From positions 9,072,749 to 9,136,748 of the forward strand of contig CM046850.1 of assembly GCA_025618425.1 (NCBI GenBank): a stretch of 64,000 bases of DNA, written 5' to 3'. Shown one piece after another: positions 46,649 to 59,097 of the stretch (within the stretch, counting starts at the first letter, position 1; each line of letters starts with the position of its first letter). Origin of the DNA: Heliocidaris tuberculata (Eukaryota > Echinodermata > Echinoidea > Camarodonta > Echinometridae). Under the pieces are notes generated by a model, which saw only the letters and a program-made list of their open reading frames with translations, searched no databases and was not told the origin of the DNA. Position numbers and translations under genes: made by a program.

Positions 46649-46682
46649 TTTTCGGGTCTCTGGATCCGCCACTGTGCTTACC
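46406..46682. mobile_element. hAT-like MITE (element 46414-46674) with 8-bp target duplication TGCTTACC
   Basis: TGCTTACC at 46406-46413 and 46675-46682 flanks CAGGGGCGGATCCAGG and CTGGATCCGCCACTG. It contains 'ggagggagacccatatttt', a G run, 'ttctctgacaagc' and about 47 A. It is the intact reference for the fragments at 747-1042 and 12860-13126. Confidence 0.92.
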
Positions 46683-46689
46683 ACACTTT

Positions 46690-47880
46690 CTCCTTCGAAT
46701 AATCATGTCAAAATTGAAAAAAAAAAAAAAAAGAAGTTATAATACCTTATGAAGCTTGGTAGAGTATTCTTGGCCTTATCATTTAAAGTTTGGAATTCAA
46801 ATACCGATTCCTGTAAAAAGGAGAATATGCCCGCATTTCATACATACTGTAGGCCTATCCTGTTGTTCTATTGGCATTTTCTTTACTTATTTACATATTC
46901 TTATTTTTGAAATACGATTAGCCTACTCGTGCTCGATCGTCATGGGTGAATGAAATAGTCCGTCTCATTTTGCACTCGACGACCATAGATCATGCAGATC
47001 TGCAGTGTGGAGCTGTTCCTAACATTTTATTCTATTCACATTCACGAATGAAGTTATCCTAGCACTGAAACGTATTCCGAGTTTTCAAATTTACTTGCGA
47101 GATGAACATTTTTATTATCAGATTGTTAAAAAGCGTCGAAAAACTCTGGGACGTCTTCAAAAGCAGACTTTGTGACAGCATCATGTTAGCGATTTATTGT
47201 AGCCCCTACATCTGATAATTGTTCTGTAAGCGAAATGGTATGTATACTTGAAATTTTCTTCAGTCATTGCAATTGTAATTTATTTCACGGAGAATATTTG
47301 ACAAAAGGAGTCGTTTGATATGCCAGATGGACCAACCCCAATGGCTTCTTACATGTATGATGTTCAGTTGTGTCCTGGAAATGTATCACTTTCTATTTCT
47401 ATTTTAAACCAGAATAGGTATCAGAGAAGAGAAGGAAAATAAGATTTAAAGGGTAATCCAACATTTATAATAATTTGATTCGTGTGAAAGCAGAAACATT
47501 ACATAGAAGCAGATTGGTGAATGTTTAAACAAAATCGGACAAGCAATAATAAAGTTGTGATTTTTCAAAAAGTTGTAATCACTATACATAATATGGGAAT
47601 TTTAAATTTTAAACCATATTGCCAATTTGAGATTCGCATAGATGCAGTGATCTCACTTTTCAAACATTCATGACTTTCTTATTCTTTGTCAGATTTCTTT
47701 CAAACTTTCACCCTTCCTTTAAAAAATTTTTTTTTTGCTCTCTCACAAAGCACGTTTCTAGTTTTTACAAAGGTTGGATTATCCTTGAGTACCGTACCTA
47801 TATTCACTGACGTATCGTTTGGCGCTTGTTAAAACTCTGTTTCACAGGCTCGAATAATGCTGGTAATAACGCAATCAAAA
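46690..47880. other. Non-coding stretch with a decayed family B repeat
   Basis: 47450-47790 resembles MITE family B ('ttaaagggtaatccaac', 'gattggtgaatgttt', '..ggttggattatcc'). The rest shows nothing recognisable. Confidence 0.5.
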
Positions 47881-48120
47881 GGGCGCTTCTTGTGCAACGG
47901 GCATTAATTAGAGAGGCTCACACGAGGCATCATTTGCTGACGTTAGGACCGCGTCAGTGACTTGTACCGTCTTTGTACGTCATGAAAGAGTGATATCGTT
48001 TAAAAAGTGGTTGCAAAATGAACAGGGCAAACAATACCTTTAAAAACAGGCGTATGGATTAATTGCCTTCACAGGCTAAATTAGCGACGCATTAGAAATG
48101 ACGCCTTGCTTGAGCCGGGC
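47880..48120. repeat. Interspersed repeat D, uninterrupted copy
   Basis: 'gctcacacgagg', 'ggaccgcgtcagtgact', 'aagagtgatatcgtttaaaaagt', 'ttgcaaaatg', 'gggcaaacaatac' and 'ggcgtatgg.ttaattgccttca' align with 3920-4840, where the same repeat is split by two MITEs. This copy is therefore the empty site for both. Confidence 0.85.
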
Positions 48121-48209
48121 ATTAGGCATGTATTTCATGGAGAATAATGGACAAAGATCAGACCAATACGGATGGATTTAGGCTGATTTTTTCCCCAGAA
48201 GATGTTGGA

Positions 48210-48600
48210 ATTTCATTTCTACTTGAAAGATAAAGGTAAGTTCCGGTCATACGATTAAACCGTGAAAGAAACAGTTTGGAACAAATTGGGAAAAGTTGAT
48301 TATATAGTAAATAAGAATCGGTGTATACTGTGAGGTTCTGGAACAACCAAATATACGAAATTGACTCTTTCTGAACGTCACATGCACTGCGCACAGGATG
48401 TGTATTTGAGACTACCCAACTTTTCAGCTGGTTCATGTCATAAATTATGTCGAATATGAGGGCATTTGAAGAGTAATCCTTTTCAGGGAATATTTCTTCT
48501 GTGATACTCTTCCAAACTGACATAAAAAAGAATGATCTAAAGCTCCCAACTTATTTTTCACCTTAACCAGAACTCAACCTTCTCTTTAAATAAAAAGGGG
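48210..48600. repeat. Interspersed repeat C copy
   Basis: 'aaagataaaggtaagttccggtcat' at the left and 'accagaactcaaccttctcttt' at the right are inverted. The interior is shared with 31925-32215 and 23720-23960. The 121-codon minus frame within it is not supported as a gene. Confidence 0.65.
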
Positions 48601-48632
48601 TATCGGAGTGAAAGGAGGAGGTCTCTGTTTTA

Positions 48633-50697
48633 CAGGGGCCGCGGAGCGTTTTTGAAAAGTGAGGGGGGGGGGGCTGATCTGATTTCACTCATTAATGCAC
48701 CGGTGTAAATTCAGTTTAGGCAGTGGGGGATATGATCACAAAATTGAGGGGAAATTCCCGAAGTTTAGGAGCACCAATAAGGGCTATTTCTGGGAAAAAA
48801 ATGGGGCACCTACAACAGGAAAAATATACAATCTCTAAACATTGTCATATATACCCTACATTGTGATTACATTTATAAGGATTTCAATTGGGTTTCTCTC
48901 TTACATGCTCTAATATAATTTACTTAAGCATCAAAGTTTGCAGTTGGGTTTGATGACCTACATATTAATGTGCGAGCGAGCGAAGCGAGCAAGCAATTTT
49001 TAAAGATCTGTGAGGCTGCATGGTGATCAACAACATCTTAAAAAGAGAAAGAAAAAAGTTATGAAAGGTGTTTAAACACAGTCTCGGCATGTGAGACTGA
49101 AAAGACCTCTAATAAGTAACATAACTATATCAAATATAAATATGAGCGAGCGTAGCCAGCAAGCCTTGATGAAATTAAAGTAAAGTTGCTCTAAATCGCT
49201 ATAAATTACGGGCACAAATTATGGAGCAAGAAAAAAGGGGCCCTTATCAAGAACGATAATGGCACTTATCAAAAAAGAAAAGGAGCAGGAGTATGTCATA
49301 TTTATATTTTTTTAAAGAGCAATTATCAGAGGATGAAACATGTGGTATTTGTCGCACATGAATATTGGCACTTTTTACCAGAGGTAAAAAGGGCACTTAT
49401 GAGAATGGAAAGGGGATGGTTTTTTTTTTTTTTTTTTGTAAAGGAAGAGGGACTCTTATCAGAAGGAATTGTACTTCTTAGAAAGAAAAGGAGCCCGTTT
49501 GAAAATGAATTAAGGAAAACTTATCAGAGGTGTAAAGGGGCACTCATCAGAGATGTCAAGTGTCATTTAACAGAAGGCGGAAGGGGCACTTGTCGAATTA
49601 GAACGGGCACCTCTCACATTTGAATAGAGGATATGGCCACAGGTAAAGATGCACTTATCAGACGGAAAGGGGGTAATTCTTGTGTCTGAAAAGTGAGAGT
49701 GGAAAAAAGGCAGGTACTGAAAGAGATTAATAAGTACATTTGATGCAAATGATTTAAAAGGGAATTGTCGAAGGAAAGATTTTATTAGGAGTTTTATGAG
49801 AGATGAAAAGGGAAGAGGCTCGTTTATAGAAATAAAATAAAGGGAGCACTTATCAGAAAGAATAGGGGCAATTATAAGATTGGAAAAGGGGAACGTATTA
49901 TAATATAAAGGATACTTATAATTGGGGAAGGGGCGCTTCTTACTAAGGAAAAGGGACAGTTGTCAATGAAGAAGGGGCACCTCCCAGATTTTTATAGGCC
50001 TCTGGCAATTATCAATGGTAATAAAATCAAAATTTTAAGATTTGTGGAACGGGCAGGAATATAAAGGAAAGGGAGCACTTATCTAATGTAATCTATGTAA
50101 AAGGGGGAATTTCTAGGATATCCAAATTTCTGAAACACTGGGGACACTGTACCCCCTCCCCCACCCCACAGCGCCTGATTTTAAATAATCCTAACATTTC
50201 TCTAAAGAGTTGATGCGTCATTCTGAATCCTGAAAGAAGACTCATGAACATATAGAAGATGTGATAGATAGACTGTCATTTTAGAGAATGCTGTACAGTC
50301 CCGAGAAGTCACGTGAAAATATTTGAGCTTGTTTTCTACAGTTTGTTTATAATACCATGCTTTATTAAACCCAGATTTTGCATTAACTGTGCATTAAAGA
50401 GGCGGGGATGTATTGCCCATTTGTACCAATGGAAAACATGTCAGTAATGGACATGGATGAGAGATATATAAAATCGGAAATATCGGGACATTCAAATCAT
50501 ATCTTTAGCATTTTATCTGCATTTTATAGGAATTCTCACTACAATAACAGTCTTTTATATTAATTTTTGTCAATCTTATCAATTACTAGAAATGATTTCT
50601 TCCTTGAAAATTAGTTTTTTTGGGTTTTTTTTCGTGCCTACTCAAAAAAGTGAGGGGGGGGGCTGCAGCCCCCAGCCCCCCGGTTCTGCGGCCCATG
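48633..50697. mobile_element. 2-kb TIR element filled with degenerate GGGCACTTATCAGA repeats
   Basis: Left CAGGGGCCGCGGAGCG and right GTTCTGCGGCCCATG are inverted. Both sides carry a G-rich 'agtgaggggggg' block, and GTTTTA borders both ends. From about 49190 to 50110 the sequence is a head-to-tail array of roughly 25-30 bp units, 'aaggggcacttatcagaa.g.aa', strongly diverged. No coding frame of merit; an element such as this could have grown by repeat expansion. Confidence 0.65.
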
Positions 50698-50898
50698 TTT
50701 TAAGTGCCCATCCCTAATTAATGGCGTGGTGTTTGGGCCTGTTGGAGTTGCATGGTTTGTGTGTAGGATAATGCTCAATGATGTGGGGGTCTCGTCAATG
50801 ATCAATAATTCTCTTCGATCTGCCTTCTTACATACCCCAAGCCTGCCATCACACTGATGAGTTCACCAATACGGCAGACATGGTGATGCAAACATCTG

Positions 50899-50929
<31 letters not shown>

Positions 50930-52530
50930 ATCCAATTCCGCAGGAGGGGGGGGGGGGGTGCCCCCACTTTTCAAGTTCCCCAAAAGTGTCCTTTTATTTC
51001 AATCTGAAAAATTGCCCCTTTTCTCTCTGATAAGTGCCCTTTTTACTATAGGTTTTCCCGGCCTATTTCGCACTTTTGTCTGTCACTTTGATAGAACGTT
51101 CATTCAATTAGCAAAACATCGTTTACCACATCTTCTGTCATTGGAAAGTGTATTGAAATCATTCAATTTAGCGTTTCGTACAAGGGACTTTGCTTTTGTA
51201 TCATTCAAATTCATTTCCGTGCATTCAAATTAGCACGTATGTTTAAATCATTCAAATTCATCGGCAACTGCCGAAAGGACACGTCGGGGATTCAAATTCG
51301 GAAAAAGTTCATTCAATTTAACACGCGAGTTATTAAACCCCTTGCTTTGTTTATAATTTCCCCTAAATAAGGTGGATTTCGAATTTAATTTCCTTCTTGA
51401 GTCCATAATATAGAAGACCTTATCATGCTTATTGTCCTGTAGACTACTTGTAAATTTTAAAGGATGGATTGTATTCTGTAGATTTCCCCCAAAACATGCA
51501 AGTTGGAGAATATACCTGAGGGGTTAATTTGAAAATATAGGCCTACTTTGAACAAGAAAAATCATGCACCTAAGCATAGGCGACAAATCTACCCCGAGGA
51601 AGGAGTAGACAACAAAATGTAAGAAAACCAGCATTTCCTTGTTGTTTTTTTTTTTCTCCTCTAACTATATAGGGTAACTTTTAAAACCCTTGTTTATATC
51701 TACTTTGAAGATGAGTTTACTTTTTCTTCATCATCTCCTGCGTGAAATAGTGGTAAAAGAGCTTTTATTGGCCGCCTTGTCTTCTGTTCTAAAATTTAGT
51801 GCGTCCTCAATTATAAAGAAAATAATTACCTTTGTAAGTTCTTCCTCGCAACCTACAGTTGTTTCATGTTTTTGTATATACACCCACGATCACGCGACTA
51901 AAATGAATAGACCTTTATTCGCTCCAACGATGGGATCTTTAAAATTCGCCATTACCAAAAATATGTAGAACCTATCTTGAATGGCAAATAATCATGTCAA
52001 ACACATAATACAAGAAAATAGAAAAATATCACAAATAATGCTGGGAGAAAATTGTTAAATTGAATGCTCAACACGCTAAATTGGATGCTCCAAAATGAAT
52101 TCGAATGCAGGAACGGATTTGTTGCGTGATCAGGTGACCATGCGATTCTAAATTGAATGAAAGCTTTATGAATTACGTGCCTGATCTATGAATTTAAATG
52201 AAAAGAGTGTTAATTTGACTGCCTGAAATGCGAATTTTATATGCTTCCCAGATGAATTCGAATGCACAGATCATGAATTTGAACCGTCGAATAGCATGGC
52301 ATGGTGAAAATCGTTTAAATTGAATGCTCGTGAAATGCATTGGACTGACAAAGTTGCGAAATTGGCCGGGAAAATCTATACTAAAAGTGCCACTTTTCAT
52401 TTTTGATAAGTGCCCTTTCTCATTCTGATATGTGCGCTTTTTTCTTTTTCTGATAAGTGCCCCTCTCCACATCTAATAAGTGCCCTTTCCTCTTCTGAAT
52501 AGTGCCCCTTTTACCTATATTTCCAATTTG
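50930..52530. mobile_element. Element with inverted CATTCAAATT arrays and TAAGTGCCC flanking repeats
   Basis: 'actataggttttcccggcctatttcgcacttttgtc' (about 51046) is mirrored by 'gacaaagttgcgaaattggccgggaaaatctatact' (about 52348). Each arm (51046-51350 and 52030-52390) is a run of about 25-35 bp units with CATTCAAATT or, in the right arm, AATTTGAATG. Outside the arms both sides carry 'tgataagtgcccttt' units related to the array at 49190-50110. The 51360-52020 core shows no gene. Confidence 0.65.
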
Positions 52531-52609
52531 TTTCTTACAAAAAGAGCCATATGAAGAATCAGTGTGGCTTCAAGTAGTAACAGGTATCCATAATACTGCA
52601 ACTACAATA

Positions 52610-53090
52610 TAAGGCAGTGCAGGTGGAGGCAAGAGGGGCACAGTGCCCACCCCCGCAAGAGCTTTCTCATCCTGCTCGTGCCCACAATTTACACCAAGTA
52701 AGGGCAATATTTTCTGAAAAATTCCCCCAAATCGCCCTCTCCCCCCGAATTAATTTGCTGTTGTCATTTTCATTATATCGCTGTAAATAATGCACAACCC
52801 AAGGACTTTAGCATTAAAAAATGTGATTTTTTTTTTGCTCGCTCGCTTCGCTCGTTCGCACATAAATCATTAGACCATTAGTCACAATTGCTAATTGGGG
52901 GAGCTGAGCATGCAGAAGCAGTGTCTAGATCACGATAAAATGAAGAAGATGATGCTTGATAATGTATTGATTAGACTGTAAGGTAATACCATTGTCACAA
53001 ATTGCTCCATTTTTTTCACTTTATGTTTATCCCTTGCAGATGCCCCTTTTTTCTAAAAAGTGCCCTATCTCATAATATTGCCCCCCCCCA
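52610..53090 (-). repeat. Reverse-oriented fragment related to the 48.6-kb element
   Basis: Reads in reverse complement 'ttatgtgcgaacgagcgaagcgagcgagca' and 'ggtgtaaattgtgggcac', like 48700-48994. TAAGTGCCC-type units recur at 53030-53070. Confidence 0.55.
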
Positions 53091-53330
53091 AAAAAAAATC
53101 ATGATTGATCAAATAAAGTCCAAAGATCAGTATTGTATGGAAGCAGAAACAAGAACAAACAGCCTCTCGGACAACAATCATTTAGACTTTAATCCAAAAG
53201 AAAATGGAGAATGAACGGAAAACTACAATGAGTAGCTGCCTTGTGCTACAAATTGATTATTGCAGATCGTTTGAGCTGTCATGTACAGTTCATGAATTCA
53301 CTTAGACCATATAATCATGGAGCATACTTT

Positions 53331-53334
<4 letters not shown>

Positions 53335-53368
<34 letters not shown>

Positions 53369-53700
53369 CATTAACCAGAGGGTGGAAGGTGCTAGTCTTG
53401 ACGATAGAGATTATAAATACATCGTTCTTCACTGTCTTGTGAACAGGATTATGACTTAAGATTGTTTAGATTTCGAGAGGAGAGGAGATACAAGACACGA
53501 AAACGTAACGTAATGAAATGATACAATATAGCTACGCTTTTGGTAGAAACTACTCCTTTAATTTCTTTCAAACTGGTGAAAGATGCATCAAATATTTTGC
53601 TATGAGAAAAAAGAACAATTATTCAATTCACAAATTAAGCCGTTTTCGGAATGACAAAAGAGGGAGAAGCAGAGGGAACGAGAGATGATGAGAGTGAGTT

Positions 53701-53732
<32 letters not shown>

Positions 53733-53898
53733 GAGAGGAGATAAAAGGTCAGGTTGAGGATGAATGAGCGAAAAAGGAATTACACAACAAAGAGATGTAG
53801 AACTAGAAAAGGAAGGATCCCGACACAAATGACTTTAGAAATGGGAAAATAGAGAAATAGAGAAAGAGAGACTGGGGGGGGGGGGGGGGGGGGGGGAG

Positions 53899-53950
<52 letters not shown>
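53335..53950. repeat. A run and two (GA)n/G-run microsatellites
   Basis: A run at 53335-53365, (GA)n at 53699-53733, a 23-base G run at 53874-53896 followed by (GA)n to 53949. Ser-rich frames on the minus strand come from these. Confidence 0.9.
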
Positions 53951-53958
<8 letters not shown>

Positions 53959-56258
53959 TATACGATAACACGATAAAGGAGAATGAGAGAAGAGAGTGTG
54001 AAAGGGCGTACATACGTCGCGTACGTGTAATGGCATCCGCTCGATATGACATAGCAAGAGATAGAGAGGGAGAGTTCCCTAATAAACAAACTCGATACTG
54101 AATCATTACTCACTCTCTCTAACTCTACCTCCCTCCCAACCGTCAACAAGCTTGCTATGCACGTCAGAAAATCAAGGAATGCACAGTGGTCTAAAGCTAA
54201 CGATGATACACGGAGTCGACTGATTCTCTTGCCTCTCATCACGAAAAACCGACCCAGGTAGAGGGAGAGATAAAGATAAAGAGAGAGTGGTGGACAGAGG
54301 CGGAATAAGAGAAAGAGAAGTGCAAAACTGGAGAAGAGAACCTCTGTTTCATTTTGCTCCTGCTCACCGTTTTGCAGTCTTGTCGTTCACGGAGCATCAA
54401 TCGACAGCAACCACTTGCTTTCTTAAAGTCTTCTCATCACCTGCCCTGGTGCTTGGCTCGAATTTCCCCGGGAATTCGCGAGGACCTAGCGTACGGTGCT
54501 AAGAGATAGAGGAAGAGATAGATAGAGAGAAAGAGAGATATAGAAAGAGAGACACCGAGAGGGATAATTCGTTAGCGAGCTCAAGACTTTGAGGCCGTCA
54601 TCTTCATCGTCTTCATCATCATCATCATCATCGTGAGCAAGCACGTCCGCCACCAACTAGCTGGTAGTGGAGTCTGAATGCAATTATCAACAGTGGACCT
54701 ATGAATTTTTAATTTTCTACAGATTATTTTTTTTTTACCTTTCTACTAACTCTTTGAATACTGAATTGAGCATTTCTTCATTTGTTTTTATACGATTTCC
54801 CTGTCTTCCCACTCTATACTTACTTGTGGATTGTATATTTGCATTGACGAACAAAGGCATGTTTTCCTGCCTCTAAATTGTCTTCAATATCCAGTTCTTT
54901 TAACCTAAGTAGAGAACACCTGAAAGCTTTTCTTCGGTCTACATTTGTCGCAATCGATTTTACACTAGACGTTGTCATGTTCGTATGAGAACCGACAAGC
55001 ATACAACATATACGGCAAGTAATTCTTTCTTCTGAGCTCTGAGATAAATTAGTGTCTATTGATTGGCGCCCTTTTTTGTCGTCTTCCTTCAAGTGTGGAT
55101 GGTACATTACTTCATTTTCTGCATCTCACATCTTCGTTTTCGAATGCACTGAAGAAGGAGAAGAAAAATTCTCTTCACAACAAACCATTAAGAGTTCAAA
55201 TTCAAGTACTGCAGGAAGCGTACCTTCAGCCTAATTTTCAAAGGTAAGTACCAGAGTTCCTTATTAAATTTGCATTGTTGGGATTCAAATACAAAAAAAA
55301 AGAGACTGGCGAAAGAAACATGATACAACAACATTTAGCTTGGGCATCTCAAAGATGCCATTTACAAGCTTTCAAATGTCTCGGAATTCGTATACAGATG
55401 TGAATTTACATGGAAAGAAGAGGGGAGAAGAAAAAATGGGATGCAATTGCAAGGTGTGTAAGATATAGTCGGCGAAAAGGGAGACGACGCGTAGAAACAC
55501 ATACACGCAAATATACACACGCAAATATACACACCCACACTTACTCTCGCGCACACTTCTTTGAGCAGCCGGTAATTGGAGCGACATTGGAGCGCGTTTT
55601 TCCCGGCGTAGCTCTCGTGCCGAATGCATGTTGCTGTTAATTAATTTACAAAGCAACGGACTTCGAACTCTGGGAACGTTTTTTTCTTCTTTCTTTCCCT
55701 TTTACCGATATGCCAAAGTTTTACTGCCATGCTTGCAAGCAAATGTTTTCAGTTCTCGGATAAAAATCCTAATTTTTTTTCGATTCTTCCAAATAATATG
55801 AATAGCCATTATGACTATCTTGTGATGGTAAGTGATTTTAAAGTTACTGTTAAACATTTTAAAACTATTGTAAAAAATAAAATCAGTCCAAAGTTTAGCG
55901 GTAGCAATTTAATCCTAAACAACTCCAAATTTGTTTTCTTTCTAAAAAGAATCTTTTTGACAATCACGCCCATTTTTGTCTATGCACGCTTGCCCAAATA
56001 CGATTATGAATCAAAGAACACAAGAGAGAAAAACTATCTTTTAACAAACTAAAGTGATAAATCTTTTGTTGAGCTTTATTTTTTGGTATTTTATGTTAGG
56101 CAAACATAATTTCCCTTTTCACTTGAAATATTTGATATAAGTACTACATTTAAGCAAGAGAAATATGAAGGGACTATTGATTGCCTAATTGACTGGAAGG
56201 GCTATTAACTGCAACCTAATAATAATAAAATAAATTCTTATTTTAACTATACAAATAG

Positions 56259-56300
<42 letters not shown>

Positions 56301-56413
56301 TTGTTTCATTCGAATGATGGATTATGATAACTTTATGTGGTTGTAATTATTGGGGTTAGTCATTTATTTATTCAGTTTTTCAATATTTGAGATCTTCATC
56401 ATGTTCATAGTGT

Positions 56414-56460
<47 letters not shown>

Positions 56461-56550
56461 TCCCCTCTCCCTCAAAGAAAAGGAATGAATTAACTGTGAA
56501 GGGGTTGCAATGGCTGCCTGTCGGTGTTTGTAGCTGGTGCAGCCGAATAT
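53950..56550. other. Unassigned region with a possible 5' UTR exon
   Basis: No gene could be assembled. An AAAG/GTAAGTACC donor-like junction at 55243 follows open sequence from about 55050, and the (ATC)n-bearing, less repetitive 54550-54660 could be transcribed leader. Both are weak single-site signals. GA and TA microsatellites at 56262-56297 and 56416-56458 close the stretch. Confidence 0.3.
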
Positions 56551-56552
56551 CA

Positions 56553-56626
56553 CTTAATTGGTCTAGTGGTTAAGGCGTTTGGCGTACAGTGCCAAATACC
56601 CGGGTTCGACTCCCGGCGGAGACAGT
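56553..56626 (+). tRNA. tRNA-like sequence (pseudo-tRNA or SINE head), apparent anticodon ACA
   Basis: A box GGTCTAGTGGTTAAGGCG, anticodon arm TTGGC-GTACAGT-GCCAA, T arm CCGGG-TTCGACT-CCCGG. The 3' acceptor strand GGAGACA has no complementary 5' partner upstream, so it cannot form a normal acceptor stem. Anticodon ACA would be an unusual Cys reading. Best seen as a tRNA pseudogene or the promoter head of a SINE continuing to about 56690. Confidence 0.5.
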
Positions 56627-57618
56627 TTTTGCATCCCCTGCAGTTATTTCCACGAAAAGGAAATCAGTAAGGGGGAACAATTAATTTAGCTACGCGAATT
56701 ATTTCTCTCATTTATTTCCAGTGATTTCTCACATTATATATATATTATCAAGGATATAGGAGATGGCGATAACAGTGACAGATACAGCGAAACAGACAAG
56801 GAGAGTCGGGACACAGATATTGTCACATGGAGATGTGAACAAACAAGGAGTTATCACAGAACTGTTCTGTGATAACTCATTGGAATAAATAAACGTATTT
56901 CGTATACAACTTCAAATTTTTCTTTAAAATAATACCTTTTGCTTTTTTACTACCCCTTGCCAGAAACGATTGATAGCATTTACAGGACAAACTAATTATC
57001 TTGAATATGACTTCAGGGAATCAGAGATGCATGATTTGAATAAGAAAATAGAAAGGTGGAGAAGAACAGGAAAAGCTTGAACAAAAACAAAGTAATACCA
57101 AGAAAGAATGTAGACCATACTTAAATTTCCAGCTAGAATTTTTAAATTCTTCATCTGAAAAACGTCCAAAACATATTAAAAGCTAAATGTCATTACAAAT
57201 GCCCATGATGTTTTATTGGATAAAATTCGACAGAGAAAATAATACGGAAGACATCTTTCATGAACTCTGGCAGAAAAATTCCACTTTGTTGGTCCCCTTC
57301 TCCTTGGTCGGACTAAGATGTTTTCTCTCAAAATTTCACCTCTTGATTCCTGAAGAAACAAAACTTGACATCGGTGACATCCAGTGCGTTAACACTGCCG
57401 TGTATGACATATTTTGAAAACTCAGACATTAGTGACATGCATTTATATTGCATGAAAGAATTGCTATAAGAATCCTTGCGAGTGTGTAAGCGATATTAAT
57501 CAACAAAAATCACGAATTTGTTGTTGTAGAAAATAATCTGCAGTGGGTCACTCGTATAAAAGTTGAGATATTCACACATCTCAAATTAAAGCAGAGCAGT
57601 ATAGTTTTGTACATAAGC

Positions 57619-57915
57619 CTGGGAGTTTGGGTCCGCTGGCTATTCACAAGGACCGCTATTCATAGAAAACCGCTATTCATTTAACACGCATTACGAATAG
57701 CGGTCCTTATGAATAGCAATGAATAGTGGTCCTTATGAATGGAAGTCCTTATGAATAGCGAGGTAATTTGTCCATGGTTTTCTCGCTATTTAGAAAGACC
57801 GCTATTCATACAAAACCGCTATTCATTTAGTCACGCGTTATGCATTGCGGTCCTTATGAGTAAGTGGTCCTTATAAATAGCGGTCCTTACGACTGGCGAG
57901 GTTACCCCTGGGAGT
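57619..57915. mobile_element. MITE (element 57627-57907) built of GAATAGCGGTCCTTAT repeats, TSD CTGGGAGT
   Basis: CTGGGAGT at 57619-57626 and 57908-57915. Terminal text 'ggctattcacaaggaccgctattcat' is mirrored by 'ataaatagcggtccttacgactggcg'. The inside is about ten degenerate units of 'gaccgctattcat' in one orientation, then 'atgaatagcggtcctt' in the other, in two blocks. Confidence 0.82.
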
Positions 57916-57919
57916 CTGC

Positions 57920-58813
57920 AGCCCTTATCAAATTGTACCAAAGTAACAGCAACGACACAGCAAGAGCAGCAGCAACAACAACATACATTCTCAAATTTAT
58001 ATCTTGCCCATTTAGATGTGTTCGCAATGTTATGCACTCTTTTATCATTGAGGGTAATTGCGCAGTGGTATCCATTGGAATCATTAACGTAACAAATCAT
58101 TTTGGCGCATCAAGATTATACCGGCGGCATACGAGGCATAAATTCCATTGTTCAATCCAGGTCATCCACACAAACAAATACACTTGAAACGCCTAGACGC
58201 ATATTACTCTTTACTGTTGCATGAGTTTCCTTCCAGCTGAAAGAATAGATTAGCGCATTGAACGAATAACTGACGCAGAGAATTTGCGCCTCGTGACGGG
58301 ATGCGTGACTCAGTATAGGGAATAATTTCGAACCGGCCACTTGAATTTCACGATTCCCAACTTCCGTTTTGTTTAAGAACACAATCAATTATAAGAACAT
58401 GCATATTTTTGATATTATTCAGAAACTGTGAAATAAATGCATTATATTGTATTTCATTTCATTATTGATATACCGTCTGTTGAAAATTCTTTAGGATAGT
58501 TTGTCTGTTGAAATGAAATGAATATAAAATAGTATGTCTATTGACATGAAATAAATAAAACGAAATGAAGTTCGAGGTCGAGCAATGCGGACGCGCCCCG
58601 GATCGGACAGTCTCGCAGGAGGTAGCAGTGCGCGTCGAGTGACGGGTTGGAGGAGTGATGGATGCATCGACGTGGGTATCGTGTCACCCTTGTTTCAACC
58701 GGCAATGGCGTCCGACAACCCAGATTAAGATGATTTATACATCCTCACCAGTCAATAGTTCCCCAATGTATTGTTTTGGAAGATGACATGAGAGAGGGTG
58801 TGTGTAAGGAAAT

Positions 58814-58869
<56 letters not shown>

Positions 58870-59041
58870 GGGGTAAAGGGAAAGATTAAGAGAGACAGAA
58901 AGAGAAACAGTGAGCTAGAGGTTGATGTCTCTGAAATAGAATGACATTGAGCATTGAATGGTATTGCACAACAAGATATGATTTATGGAGATAATTCATT
59001 CCATCGAGATGAACGTTTAGATATCCAATTCATTTTTAGAG

Positions 59042-59097
<56 letters not shown>

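Noticed and set aside
48158..48523. 121-aa minus frame resembling a frame at 23798 (both start MSVWK)
   Set aside because: Both lie in copies of interspersed repeat C with shared DNA, including non-coding parts; codon pattern is not conserved.
54287..54502. 71-aa plus frame
   Set aside because: No domain, no splice partners, flanked by GA repeats.
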